From contig NZ_JAJCIA010000009.1 of the NCBI RefSeq assembly GCF_020554845.1, positions 48,586-112,585 on the forward strand: a stretch of 64,000 bases of DNA. The letters are read 5' to 3'. Each line of letters begins with the position of its first letter. Position 1 is the stretch's first letter. Below are positions 36,128 to 45,070 of the stretch, in pieces. This stretch comes from Blautia faecis (lineage in GTDB: Bacteria > Bacillota > Clostridia > Lachnospirales > Lachnospiraceae). A program made the translations under genes and the position numbers. The notes beneath the pieces are model-generated. The model was not told the origin of the DNA, searched no databases, and worked only from the letters and a program-made list of their open reading frames with translations.

Positions 36128-36634
36128 ATGAATATGAAAAACAAGAGTACCCTGTTTCTGGTGCAGGCAGCGCTGATTGCGGCTGTCTATGTTGTACTGA
36201 CACTGGTGTTTGCACCGTTTAGCTATGGAGAAATCCAGGTTCGAATTTCCGAAGCCCTGACCATTCTTCCATTCTTCACACCAGCTGCCATTCCTGGTCT
36301 TTTTGTAGGCTGCATCCTTGCCAACCTGCTTGGCGGTGCAATTCCTCTGGATATTGCATTCGGAAGCATCGCAACCCTCATCGGAGCTGTATTTACTTAC
36401 AAACTTCGTAACAGCAACAAATGGCTGGCACCAGTTCCACCAATCGTAGCCAATGCAGTTCTGGTTCCATTCGTACTTCGTTACGGCTATTCCGTCAATC
36501 TTCCGATTCCACTTATGATGCTTACGGTAGGTGCCGGAGAGATCATTTCCTGCGGAATCTTTGGAATGGTACTTCTCACTGCACTTTCCAAGTACAAGAA
36601 TACACTGTTTGGCAAACAGGCTGCTGCTAAATAA
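36128..36634 (+). CDS. queT: QueT-family transporter (ECF S-component for queuosine precursor)
   Basis: A 168-residue membrane protein with about six helices. N-terminal TLFLVQAALIAAVYVVLTLV and the conserved YGEIQVRISEALTILPFFTPAAIPGL are the QueT signature. It imports preQ0/preQ1 or a related queuine precursor together with the shared ECF energising module, which is not in the window. The preQ1-type leader supports this. Translation can start at 36128 or six bases later (MKNKS), where spacing from AGGAG is longer. Confidence 0.92.
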   Translation: MNMKNKSTLFLVQAALIAAVYVVLTLVFAPFSYGEIQVRISEALTILPFFTPAAIPGLFVGCILANLLGGAIPLDIAFGSIATLIGAVFTYKLRNSNKWLAPVPPIVANAVLVPFVLRYGYSVNLPIPLMMLTVGAGEIISCGIFGMVLLTALSKYKNTLFGKQAAAK

Positions 36635-36651
36635 TTTTTTTAATTTGCAAA

Positions 36652-36695
36652 CCCGGGTAAGAGGTTTTTATGCTCCTCCTTACCCGGATTTTTTT
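36652..36695 (+). terminator. Terminator of queT
   Basis: CCGGGTAAG and CTTACCCGG form a 9-bp stem followed by seven T, 18 bases after the queT stop codon. Confidence 0.9.
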
Positions 36696-36756
36696 CTCTA
36701 TTTTTTCTTTTTTTCAAAAAAGTCTCTCATTTTCATTAATTTCATCATATATTTTA

Positions 36757-36785
36757 TTGCGAATCCTCCCTGCATACTATATAAT
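36757..36785 (+). promoter_or_regulatory. Promoter of sstT
   Basis: TTGCGA (36757-36762) and a perfect TATAAT (36780-36785) are 17 bp apart. The sstT start codon follows 48 bases later. Confidence 0.75.
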
Positions 36786-36832
36786 TAATTAATCTTTTAT
36801 CAAATTAAAGAGGGAAAGAGGTAAAGAAACAA

Positions 36833-38056
36833 ATGAAAAATTTATGGAACAAATGGACCGGGATTGCACTGGTGAAACGAATCGTCGTCGGTCTGATTCT
36901 TGGTGCCATCCTTGGAGTTGCAGCCCCCGGTGCAACCAGCATTGCCATCCTTGGTGATGTATTTGTAGGTGCCCTGAAAGCTATCGCACCCCTTCTGGTA
37001 TTCTTTCTGGTTCTCAGTTCACTGTGCAACGCAGGAAAATCCCATGGCGGCGTTATCAAAACAGTAGTTGCCCTTTACATGTTCAGCACTGTACTGGCAG
37101 CTGTGATCGCCGTTTTCGCCAGCATGATTTTCCCTGTACAGCTGACACTTACCAATGCAGCCGCAGCCGCCAATGCCCCACAGGGTATTGTGGAGGTCCT
37201 CAGCAACCTTCTTCTGAATATTGTTGCCAACCCGGTATCTTCCCTGGTGAATGCAAACTATGTAGGTATCCTTACCTGGGCCATTCTTCTTGGACTTGCC
37301 CTTCGTACAGCAAATGACACCACAAAAAAAGTCCTTGCTGACATTGCAGACGGAACATCCCTGGTAGTCAGCTGGATCATCAACCTGGCACCCTTCGGAA
37401 TCTTCGGTCTGGTATTTAACACCGTATCCACCAACGGATTAGACATTTTCACTACCTATGGAAGACTACTGCTGCTGTTGGTAGGCAGCATGCTTTTCAT
37501 CTACTTTGTAACAAACCCGCTTCTGGTTTACTGGTGTATCCGCAAGAATCCATATCCGCTGATTCTGCACTGCCTGAAAAAAAGTGCCATCACCGCATTC
37601 TTCACCAGAAGTTCTGCTGCCAATATTCCAGTAAATATGAAAGCCTGTGAGGAGATGGGGCTCGACCGTGACACCTATTCCGTAACCATTCCTCTTGGTG
37701 CAACCATCAACATGGACGGAGCTGCTATCACCATCACCGTTATGACAATGGCAACTGCTTTTACCCTTGGAATCCACGTTGATTTCCCAACTGCCATCAT
37801 CCTCAGCCTTCTTGCAGCCCTTTCTGCATGTGGTGCTTCTGGTGTTGCCGGCGGATCCCTCCTTCTGATTCCTATGGCCTGCTCCCTTTTCGGAATTTCT
37901 GACGACATTTCCATGCAGGTTGTAGCCGTAGGCTTTATTATCGGAGTTATCCAGGACTCAGTTGAGACAGCCCTTAACTCATCTTCTGACCTGCTTCTCT
38001 CTGCTTCTGCAGAGTTCAGACAGTGGCGTCTGGAAGGAAAAGAGATTAAATTCTAA
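36833..38056 (+). CDS. sstT: Serine/threonine:sodium symporter SstT
   Basis: A 407-residue member of the glutamate/aspartate-type DAACS family with eight membrane helices and two hairpin loops. The serine-rich first re-entrant loop is FFTRSSAANIPVNMKACEE and the second motif is ATINMDGAAITITV; the SstT start MKNLWNKWTGIALVKRIVVG matches closely. It takes up serine and threonine with sodium. Good ribosome site (GAGGGAAAGAGG) and own promoter. Confidence 0.95.
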   Translation: MKNLWNKWTGIALVKRIVVGLILGAILGVAAPGATSIAILGDVFVGALKAIAPLLVFFLVLSSLCNAGKSHGGVIKTVVALYMFSTVLAAVIAVFASMIFPVQLTLTNAAAAANAPQGIVEVLSNLLLNIVANPVSSLVNANYVGILTWAILLGLALRTANDTTKKVLADIADGTSLVVSWIINLAPFGIFGLVFNTVSTNGLDIFTTYGRLLLLLVGSMLFIYFVTNPLLVYWCIRKNPYPLILHCLKKSAITAFFTRSSAANIPVNMKACEEMGLDRDTYSVTIPLGATINMDGAAITITVMTMATAFTLGIHVDFPTAIILSLLAALSACGASGVAGGSLLLIPMACSLFGISDDISMQVVAVGFIIGVIQDSVETALNSSSDLLLSASAEFRQWRLEGKEIKF

Positions 38057-38067
38057 CACCCAATAAT

Positions 38068-38161
38068 GCTCTGGAAAATATGAGAAAATACTTTGCTTTT
38101 TTCTCCTTTTCCAGAGCGTGTTTGAAAAAGGCTCTCTGCAAAATGTGCATCACAATTTGTG
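38068..38161. repeat. Partial copy of the 166-bp repeat overlapping the end of sigF
   Basis: CCAGAGCGTGTTTGAAAAAGG, then CTCTGCAAAATGTGCATCAC and AATTTGTGG (38111-38161), match the left part of the element at 3044. The preceding GCTCTGGAAAA (38068-38078) is the inverse of TTTTCCAGAGC (38107-38117) and makes a hairpin of about 50 bases after sstT. The repeat encodes the last four codons and the stop of sigF on the minus strand. Confidence 0.7.
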
Positions 38162-38872
38162 GGAGATTTCTCTCAGCTTCTTCAATATCCTTTTCTCCAT
38201 CCTGGAAATCTGAACCTGGGACATTCCCATTTTTTTTGCAACCTCTGTCTGTGTCATATCCTGAAAATACCGAAATACAATCAGTCTTTTCTCCTCTCTT
38301 TCCAATTTTTCCAGAATTTCCTCCAGAAAAATCCGATTCAAAAGCTTTTCATGGCGATCCTCTTTTTCCGGAAGCCTGTCCACAAGCTGCAAATCCGTTC
38401 CATCTCCCTGATACACAATCTTGTAAATAGAATCCACCTCTGCAGCCGATTCCAGCGTCATCGCCAATTCTTCCATCGGCATATCCATAGCATCTGAAAG
38501 TTCTCTTAGATCCGGCTCACGGCCTAACTTTTTCTCCAGTTCCTCCCTCATTTTACAGATCTTATATTGATTCTCTTTTATGGAGCGGCTCACCTTCAGA
38601 ATTCCATCATCCCTAAGAAACCGCTTAATCTCTCCAATGATCATTGGTACTGCATAAGTAGAAAACTTCACATCAAATTCAGGATTGAAATGATCTACAG
38701 CCTTCAAAAGCCCGATGCTTCCAATTTGAAAAAGGTCCTCCATTTCCACCCCTCTCCCCAGAAAACGCCTGGCAACACTATACACCAGTCCCATATTTTC
38801 CGAAAACAAAGTATCTCTTGCCTCTTTATCTCCCTGGTGAATGCGCCCAATGAGAGCAAGAGTGTGATCCAT
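38150..38872 (-). CDS. sigF: Sporulation sigma factor SigF
   Basis: A 240-residue sigma-70 family protein of the forespore type: region 2 LGRGVEMEDLFQIGSIGLLK and DVKFSTYAVPMIIGEIKRFL, region 3, and region 4 EKRLIVFRYFQDMTQTEVAKKMGMSQVQISRME (here quoted in part). Together with SpoIIAB and SpoIIAA, encoded just upstream, it is held inactive until septation and then starts forespore transcription. The final residues SHKL and the TGA stop come from a dispersed repeat element, so the ancestral C-terminus has been replaced. Confidence 0.95.
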   Translation of the reverse strand: MDHTLALIGRIHQGDKEARDTLFSENMGLVYSVARRFLGRGVEMEDLFQIGSIGLLKAVDHFNPEFDVKFSTYAVPMIIGEIKRFLRDDGILKVSRSIKENQYKICKMREELEKKLGREPDLRELSDAMDMPMEELAMTLESAAEVDSIYKIVYQGDGTDLQLVDRLPEKEDRHEKLLNRIFLEEILEKLEREEKRLIVFRYFQDMTQTEVAKKMGMSQVQISRMEKRILKKLREISHKL

Positions 38873-38884
38873 GCTTCCTCCTGA

Positions 38885-39310
38885 TCAATTACCGATTTTT
38901 TTGCTCATATGCACACAGGTTCCTTTTCCAACCTGTGAGGTGACTTTAACCTCATCCATAAATGCTTCCATAAAAGTAAACCCCATTCCTGACCTGTCCT
39001 GATCAGCGCGGGTCGTATATAAGGGCTCCATTGCTTTTTCCACATCTGCAATCCCTATGCCATCATCCTCAATATCCAGATAAATTGTTCTCTCTTTTCT
39101 GACACACTTCATCCGTATCTTATGTACCTCGCCTTGATAGCCATGAATGATACAGTTGGTTACAGCCTCTGACACAGCCGTTTTCAAATCTGCTACTTCC
39201 TCCAGTGTGGGGTTCAGCTGGGTGCAAAATGCCGCAGCAGCTACCCTTGCCAACCCTTCATTCTCCGGACGGCTGTCAAAAATAATGGTCATTTCGTTGG
39301 AATTTCCCAT
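38885..39310 (-). CDS. spoIIAB: Anti-sigma F factor SpoIIAB
   Basis: A 141-residue GHKL-fold serine kinase that binds SigF and phosphorylates SpoIIAA. The N box is SEAVTNCIIHGYQG, G1 is DDGIGIADVE, and G2 is RSGMGFTFMEAFMD. Its ATG overlaps the spoIIAA stop codon (TGATG), and sigF follows 12 bases downstream. Confidence 0.95.
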   Translation of the reverse strand: MGNSNEMTIIFDSRPENEGLARVAAAAFCTQLNPTLEEVADLKTAVSEAVTNCIIHGYQGEVHKIRMKCVRKERTIYLDIEDDGIGIADVEKAMEPLYTTRADQDRSGMGFTFMEAFMDEVKVTSQVGKGTCVHMSKKIGN

Positions 39311-39654
39311 CAGACTCCCCTCCCTTCCAGCTGCATCTCATTTTCTGTTCTTTCCAGTTCCAGAAATTTACTCACACCTGAAAGCCGCAGCAATTTTTCA
39401 ATATATCCGCTTACATGGCAGGCCTTCATGCAGCCAGAACGCATCCCCAGAGCCCGGTATCTCCCCATGATCAAACCTACGCCCGAACTGTCCATAAAAA
39501 CAGTATTTCCAAAGTCAAAACAAATGGTTCTGATATATATTTTTCCCATAATCCTGTCTGATTCTCTCCGGATCAGCTCAGAAGCCGGATGATCCAGTTC
39601 CTCAGGCAGTTTAATATTCAGACAGGTTCCCGTAGTTTCAAAAACAGGTTTCAT
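39310..39654 (-). CDS. spoIIAA: Anti-anti-sigma F factor SpoIIAA
   Basis: A 114-residue STAS-domain protein. The phosphorylated serine is in VFMDSSGVGLIMGRY. In its dephosphorylated form it frees SigF from SpoIIAB. First gene of the spoIIA operon with AAAAGGGGG as ribosome site. I could not define a convincing sigma-H promoter upstream. Confidence 0.93.
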   Translation of the reverse strand: MKPVFETTGTCLNIKLPEELDHPASELIRRESDRIMGKIYIRTICFDFGNTVFMDSSGVGLIMGRYRALGMRSGCMKACHVSGYIEKLLRLSGVSKFLELERTENEMQLEGRGV

Positions 39655-39699
39655 AAATAAAATCCCCCTTTTTTACTCTATTTTGACTCTCTGCACAGG

Positions 39700-39737
39700 A
39701 AAAAGAAAAAGAGATGTGCAGGTCTATCCCGCACATC
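39700..39737 (-). terminator. Terminator of the zinc-ribbon/TPR gene
   Basis: On the minus strand GATGTGC and GCACATC form a 7-bp stem with an 11-base loop, followed by a T-rich tract. It lies between the TPR gene and spoIIAA and separates the two units. Confidence 0.75.
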
Positions 39738-39777
39738 CCCGGTTCAGAGGTTTCTCATTATTGTAATTCAGAAATTT

Positions 39778-41142
39778 TTATTCATAATACTGAAAATCAC
39801 CATTTTCATCATAATATCCGTTTTCGTCGCTGTAATCAGAATATCCGGATTCATCATACCCACTGTCACCAGATGCATTATTGTAAGAACTGTCATAACC
39901 AGAGGAATCCGTTTCAGAGCCTTCTGTTGTATTGTCAGTTCCATCATTGCTTTCGGAATCAGAGGAATCTTCGCTGCCCTCAGACTTACTGTCTTCCGTG
40001 ATTCCAGACACACCAGTAGCTGAACAGATGGTATTATAAATTCCCATTACATCATCTCCCAGCTGATCTTCATAAACCTTCTGGATTTCCAACGCAGCTG
40101 CATCATACTCATTCTGTGTATAAGCTGCATACGCATTCAGAAGTGCCTGATAACTGGTGCTCTTCTTCTGCTCGGCATCAAGCTGCTGGGTGATTTCCTC
40201 TGCCACATCTCCGGATTCCTTCGCCTCACCCTGGGCTTTGGAAAGCTCCGCACCCTGGCTGACCAGAGACTCGCTGTACTTTACAATCTGTTGATTGGCT
40301 TCTCTGTAAATCCCCTGCTTGATAGCCGGAACTGCCAGAAACCAAAATGCAGCCGCACCTGCTGCCACACCCGCCATAAGTGTCACAAACAGTGAAATTC
40401 TGGAATTTTCCCTGTAAACTGCCGGCTGTACCACAGTACTTCTGGAAATCTCATCCGAACCTTCTGTCTTGCCCTTGGCACCAAAAAGTCCTTTTTTCTG
40501 TTTCTCAAGTCTGGTCGTTACACCGGTTCTCTCATCTACTTCACGAAGAAAACGTAATGTAGTTGTATTGGTCTTGTCAATACGAGCCGCCTTTTTTAAG
40601 GTTCTTCTTGCCTTGCCCCAGTCATGATTCTTCATATAGATCAGCGCCAGCAGATGATAACCTTTGATCAGCTTGGTATTCTGGTTCAGAATTTTGCGAA
40701 GCTGAATGGCAGCCATATCCTCATGGCCTTCCCTGCAAAGAGCCAGGGCATTATTATATTTTCTTATTGTCTCATTAATAGCATCCAGTTTATTCGAATT
40801 CGCCTGAAGACGATTAATATATTCATTCGCAATATTCCGGGTAGGCTGCAGATTCTTACTGATCACCCACTCGCTAAGAGCAGCAACCACCTCTCCCATT
40901 TCAAAATACACAAGACCCAGAAGATTTCTCGCCTGGATATTTCTCTTGTTAAAGGTAAGGCTCTGCTTCAGACAGTTAACGGCTCCTGAAAGGTCCCGGA
41001 TACTGGCCTTCTCCAAGCCCTGATTGTAATAAAGTTTGGATAGATACTCCACCTTTTTCTGGATCAGGACGTTGCACCCGCAATGAGGACAGTAATCCAG
41101 ATCCTTATCAGCCAGGAACGCGCCGCAATTCATACAGTTCAT
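39778..41142 (-). CDS. Membrane protein with zinc ribbon, TPR repeats and an acidic surface tail
   Basis: A 454-residue protein of unknown function. A double CxxC zinc ribbon (C3/C6, C18/C21) is followed by four or so tetratricopeptide repeats (about residues 35-205, e.g. AVNCLKQSLTFNKRNIQARN), a basic linker, one membrane helix at about 250-275, a short coiled coil (SLVSQGAELSKAQGEAKESG), another TPR-like piece, and a tail of about 75 residues almost only D, E, S, G, Y and N. The zinc ribbon and TPRs should be cytoplasmic and the acidic tail outside. Similar proteins are common in Lachnospiraceae next to folC. The protein probably senses or scaffolds something at the membrane; this is a guess. 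Confidence 0.85.
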   Translation of the reverse strand: MNCMNCGAFLADKDLDYCPHCGCNVLIQKKVEYLSKLYYNQGLEKASIRDLSGAVNCLKQSLTFNKRNIQARNLLGLVYFEMGEVVAALSEWVISKNLQPTRNIANEYINRLQANSNKLDAINETIRKYNNALALCREGHEDMAAIQLRKILNQNTKLIKGYHLLALIYMKNHDWGKARRTLKKAARIDKTNTTTLRFLREVDERTGVTTRLEKQKKGLFGAKGKTEGSDEISRSTVVQPAVYRENSRISLFVTLMAGVAAGAAAFWFLAVPAIKQGIYREANQQIVKYSESLVSQGAELSKAQGEAKESGDVAEEITQQLDAEQKKSTSYQALLNAYAAYTQNEYDAAALEIQKVYEDQLGDDVMGIYNTICSATGVSGITEDSKSEGSEDSSDSESNDGTDNTTEGSETDSSGYDSSYNNASGDSGYDESGYSDYSDENGYYDENGDFQYYE

Positions 41143-41157
41143 TAAGTATCTCCTATT

Positions 41158-41310
41158 CTATTTCATCCTGCGTCCGCTTTTGGACTCCCTGAGCATTTCC
41201 TGAAGAATGTCCAGAATATCCGTCAGCTCTCTATCGTAAATAGCCTCTTCTGCGTCTGTCACATCCAGACAGGGCTCAAATTTCTTCAGTTCCTCTTCGT
41301 AATCGATCAT
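41158..41310 (-). CDS. Unannotated 50-residue acidic protein between folC and the TPR gene
   Basis: An ATG at 41308-41310, spaced well behind GTGGAGGAA, opens a 50-codon frame ending in TAG at 41158-41160. It starts MIDYEEELKKFEPCLDVTD and continues with an amphipathic helix rich in D/E and L/I (ELTDILDILQEML), ending in a basic SKSGRRMK tail. Its stop codon is 15 bases before the start of the zinc-ribbon/TPR gene on the same strand, so the two are probably cotranscribed with folC. I know no family for it. Confidence 0.7.
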   Translation of the reverse strand: MIDYEEELKKFEPCLDVTDAEEAIYDRELTDILDILQEMLRESKSGRRMK

Positions 41311-41377
41311 AAAATTCCTCCACAGACTCCTGAAAAATCAACCAGAAATCCCATGTTTTCTTTTTTCTGCAGACAAT

Positions 41378-42670
41378 TTACTTTTTCAACAAGAGTGTCT
41401 TAATCTCTCCCACCAGGTAAAGAGAACCCACGCAGAACAGCATTCCGTCCTCTCCTTTGGCCTCGTGCGCCATATGAAAAGCTTCTTCAATATTATCAGA
41501 GTTTCCAACATCCTTACAGCCTTCTTTGCAAAAGATCTCTGCCAGCTCCGCAGACGGCACCTCACGGTATCCCCCAACCTCTGTGGTCACAACTTTACGG
41601 AATTTTATCCTGCTGCAAATTGTATGGATCATATCCTGGTAATCCTTATCATTCACAGCAGAAAATAAAAGTGTCAGCGGATACTCCTTCTGAAACCGCT
41701 CTGCAGTCTCCACAAACCTGCGCACGCCATCCTCATTATGTGCACCATCCACGATCACGCCCGGCAAAATGGTCTCCATTCTGCCCTGCCATCTGGTATT
41801 TGCAATTCCTGCCTGCAGCTGTTCCATGGTCACCGGAATCCTGTCTTTCAGCACTTCCATAGTTGTAAGCGCCAGAGATGCGTTCATCACCTGATACCAT
41901 GCAATAAAAGGAATATGGAACCTGGTATCCCCATAATAATCGTCCTCCAGGGAAAAATCAATGCCATCTTTATTATTTCCCAGTACCTTTGCTCCAGCCT
42001 GAATTACTTTATAAGCCGGACTTCCAAGCTCCTTTGCCTTCGCAGCGATCACTTCTGCCGCATCCTTGTCATTTCCATCATAGATTACAGGAACTCCCGG
42101 AACAATGATTCCAGCCTTCTCCCCTGCAATCTCTCTTACCGTATTTCCCAAAAACTGCATATGATCCAGACTGATAGATGTGATCACGCAAGCCACAGGA
42201 TTCTCTACCGCTGTAGTCGCATCCAGCCTTCCGCCAAGCCCGGTTTCCAAAGTCACATAGTCCACCCCTGCCTCTGCAAAGATCACCATTCCCATAAGAA
42301 ACAGCATCTCAAAATAAGTAGGATGGTAACTACCTTCAGCCACAAGCTCGTCCGCCAGCACTTTCACTCTCTCAAAAGCTTTCAAAAAGGTGTCATCATC
42401 AATATTCACCTCATTGATCTGAAACCGCTCGTTGATCTTCACCAGATGGGGAGACGTAAACAGACCGCAGGAATACCCTGCCTCCCTGAGAATAGATGTG
42501 AGAAACGCACAGGTACTCCCCTTTCCATTCGTTCCCGCAACATGTATCACCTTAAACTTCTCCTGTGGATTCCCCAGTCTCCTCAAACATTCCTTCGTAT
42601 GCTCCAGACTGTTCTTTTTGGTAAACTTCGGAGTCTCCTCAATATAAGCAACCGCTTCCTCGTAATTCAT
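41378..42670 (-). CDS. folC: Folylpolyglutamate synthase / dihydrofolate synthase FolC
   Basis: A 430-residue Mur-ligase-type enzyme that adds glutamate to folates. The P-loop is VAGTNGKGSTCAFL (about residues 44-57), LFTSPHLVKINERF is the family signature, and DHMQFLGNTVREIAGEKAGI and VDGAHNEDG complete the active site. First gene of a probable three-gene unit with the 50-residue gene and the TPR gene. Its own ribosome site is weak. Confidence 0.95.
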   Translation of the reverse strand: MNYEEAVAYIEETPKFTKKNSLEHTKECLRRLGNPQEKFKVIHVAGTNGKGSTCAFLTSILREAGYSCGLFTSPHLVKINERFQINEVNIDDDTFLKAFERVKVLADELVAEGSYHPTYFEMLFLMGMVIFAEAGVDYVTLETGLGGRLDATTAVENPVACVITSISLDHMQFLGNTVREIAGEKAGIIVPGVPVIYDGNDKDAAEVIAAKAKELGSPAYKVIQAGAKVLGNNKDGIDFSLEDDYYGDTRFHIPFIAWYQVMNASLALTTMEVLKDRIPVTMEQLQAGIANTRWQGRMETILPGVIVDGAHNEDGVRRFVETAERFQKEYPLTLLFSAVNDKDYQDMIHTICSRIKFRKVVTTEVGGYREVPSAELAEIFCKEGCKDVGNSDNIEEAFHMAHEAKGEDGMLFCVGSLYLVGEIKTLLLKK

Positions 42671-42884
42671 AATCTAAACCACCATTTATCTATCGTATTT
42701 CGTCCGTAACTTCTCATGCTCATAGTAAGCCTGGCAGAATACTGCCTTCTGAATCGTTACATTACTCTACCATTATATAATAGTCACACCAGAAGTCCAC
42801 CCCTAATCGTAACTTTTTATCCGACAAACCTCGCACAGAAGAAATCAGAGAGGTTCCGAAAAAATCTCATACGGCAGAATTTGG

Positions 42885-42943
42885 GGTTAAAAAAGGAGAG
42901 GACACAGTCTGAGCTCCAGCGGAGCAAATTTGTCCTCTCCTTT
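42885..42943 (-). terminator. Terminator of the LTA synthase gene
   Basis: AAAGGAGAGGACA and TGTCCTCTCCTTT form a 13-bp perfect stem that encloses a second small hairpin (GCTCC/GGAGC); on the minus strand it runs into six T. A TATAAT on the minus strand at 42772-42777 may belong to the folC promoter. The rest of the 42671-43043 gap holds nothing I can identify. Confidence 0.85.
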
Positions 42944-43043
42944 CTTCGGTTTCAGCAAAATTCTGATGTTTTTAATTTTTTTGGGCCGCACACCGCGCTC
43001 AGAGCAGACCTGATGAGACCAGGTGCCCAGCCGGGAAACGTTC

Positions 43044-45056
43044 CTATCGGGAATTCACCTTCCACTGACTATCATACAATGCATAAACCGCTCTGTCAAA
43101 GCTCTTACTAAGAGCCTTCCTCGTCGAACTGTTACTTCTCTGTACAACTGCCAGTCTGTCAAAATCCGACAGCTCCGTACCCGAGATCACCAGCATGTTC
43201 GGACTTACATATGCCGTATCATACCACTCTCCATTCAGCTTCACCTGACTGGACGGGGTGAAATTCGTGCCTTGGATATAATAAGTCCAATCTGTATCCG
43301 ACACTAACCGAATGGAATCTAAGGTCACATCATAAAGTCCCATCCGCATCTTTGTTCTCTCAAAAGGATTTTCTCCTCCATAAGCATATCGCTGACCGTA
43401 CAGCACATCATACTGCAGTGTCTCCAGATCGACCTGATAATTCTTGGTATTTCTTCTTGCCTGATGATATTTCATGATCGTACCCTCATGAATACCAACT
43501 CTGTCCAGAACCTCTGCTGCGATCTGATAAGAAGCCAGATTCTCATCCTTCTTGGTAAGTCCCATATTATCCCAGATTACATACTCCGTCTGGAAAAGAT
43601 ACTTATTTTTCAGATCCTCCACAGTCAGTCCCATAGTCGGCAGATGATCCCCATACATAACCAGGATCACATCCTCCGGATAGTCTGCCAAAGCATCTGT
43701 TAACTCTTTCACAAACTGATCCATCTCATGAATCTGATTCACATAGTACTCCCATTTACAATTCAGCTCATCCGTAGGAGAACCGGAAACTGTAATAGAA
43801 GGATTGTCCAGAATGGGCTCGCTTGGATAATCACCATGTCCCTGCACGGAAATGGTATACACATAATCCGGACTGTCAGTAGAATCCAGACACTTAATGA
43901 TCTCATCCGTCAACACACTGTCTTTTACCCATCCAAGAGGATTCTGCAGGTTCTCATCTGCCATATACTCTTCAGAAGTAAAGGTGTCAAATCCCAGATT
44001 GGGGAAAACAGACCTTCTTCCATAGAAGTTGGCTTCATTATTATGTACCGCATGTGTAGAATACCCCAGATTTTTCAGAACATAGGGCACACTTTCGCAG
44101 GTAGTCTCCTTAAGAATACTCTTATAAGGATATTCACCTGGTCCAAAATAGTGAAGACTCATACCTGTAATGGTCTCAAATTCCGTATTTGCCGTACCAG
44201 CTCCAACAGAAGGAACCTTGTAATATCCGGAAGAATACTCTTTCATCAGCTTCCTGAAGTTCGGGATTGGATCTTCAGAAATATCCAGGTAATTTACCAG
44301 TGTCGGGTCAAAGAAAGACTCAAGCTGAAGGAACAGAATATTCGGTCTCTTTCCATCCTCCTTGGTCTTTGGAAGATTGGACTCTGTCTTCTCGATCCGG
44401 TTAATCTCATCCTCAGAATAATCCCTCGGCTCACTGATGCCTGTATTAAAAATAGTAGTCGCCAGACAATAAGGATAACCATAATCCTCATAAGCAAACG
44501 CAATATTGCCAAAATAATTAGACAAAACCCTTTTTTCAAGAGCCAGCTGTGTCACGCCTCCAAAAGCCACAAAACCAGCAATTACCAGCGGAATCACATA
44601 CCGGTACTTAATCTTCTGCTCATATTTCGGTCCCTTGACCAGTAGGATCAAAAGCCCCAGCACCACAATTCCGATCAAAATACATCCGATCACCACACCA
44701 TAAAACGGCAGATATTTCTGCATGATCGCAATACCATCCGTCAGCATATGCAGATCCGGTCCGGTAAATGGTGTAACACGGTTCATCAGAAGAATACAGT
44801 TTACGATTCCCAGAAACAGCCAGAAAACGGAAACCACAACTCTCCAAAAGCACCGCCTGTGAAACAGATAAACGATCAGCATTGTAGTAAAAATAAACAT
44901 CGTATTATAAGCAAATACCAACGGTTTTCCCGTCATATAATCCCAGGCCTCCACTACAGAATGGCGGCACAGTGCCTCTATAAGGAAATAGAGCACTGCG
45001 CACCAGAGTGCCTGGAGAATCAGGGAAATCTTATTGCAAAATTTGCTCAGCTTCAT
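43044..45056 (-). CDS. ltaS: LTA synthase family protein (phosphoglycerol transferase) with C-terminal extension
   Basis: A 670-residue membrane enzyme: five N-terminal helices (to about residue 175), then an extracellular sulfatase-fold domain. The metal-binding glutamate is in LFLQLESFFD, the catalytic threonine in GAGTANTEFETITG, and the D-H pair in MYGDHLPTMG. It transfers glycerol phosphate from phosphatidylglycerol to growing lipoteichoic acid. After the sulfatase domain there is an extra beta-rich domain of about 90 residues (DVTLDSIRLVSDTDWTYY to LVISGTELSDFD) that looks like an IPT/TIG fold and is not in S. aureus LtaS. It lies 14 bases downstream of valS. Confidence 0.9.
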   Translation of the reverse strand: MKLSKFCNKISLILQALWCAVLYFLIEALCRHSVVEAWDYMTGKPLVFAYNTMFIFTTMLIVYLFHRRCFWRVVVSVFWLFLGIVNCILLMNRVTPFTGPDLHMLTDGIAIMQKYLPFYGVVIGCILIGIVVLGLLILLVKGPKYEQKIKYRYVIPLVIAGFVAFGGVTQLALEKRVLSNYFGNIAFAYEDYGYPYCLATTIFNTGISEPRDYSEDEINRIEKTESNLPKTKEDGKRPNILFLQLESFFDPTLVNYLDISEDPIPNFRKLMKEYSSGYYKVPSVGAGTANTEFETITGMSLHYFGPGEYPYKSILKETTCESVPYVLKNLGYSTHAVHNNEANFYGRRSVFPNLGFDTFTSEEYMADENLQNPLGWVKDSVLTDEIIKCLDSTDSPDYVYTISVQGHGDYPSEPILDNPSITVSGSPTDELNCKWEYYVNQIHEMDQFVKELTDALADYPEDVILVMYGDHLPTMGLTVEDLKNKYLFQTEYVIWDNMGLTKKDENLASYQIAAEVLDRVGIHEGTIMKYHQARRNTKNYQVDLETLQYDVLYGQRYAYGGENPFERTKMRMGLYDVTLDSIRLVSDTDWTYYIQGTNFTPSSQVKLNGEWYDTAYVSPNMLVISGTELSDFDRLAVVQRSNSSTRKALSKSFDRAVYALYDSQWKVNSR

Positions 45057-45070
45057 GCAAAATCTCCTTT

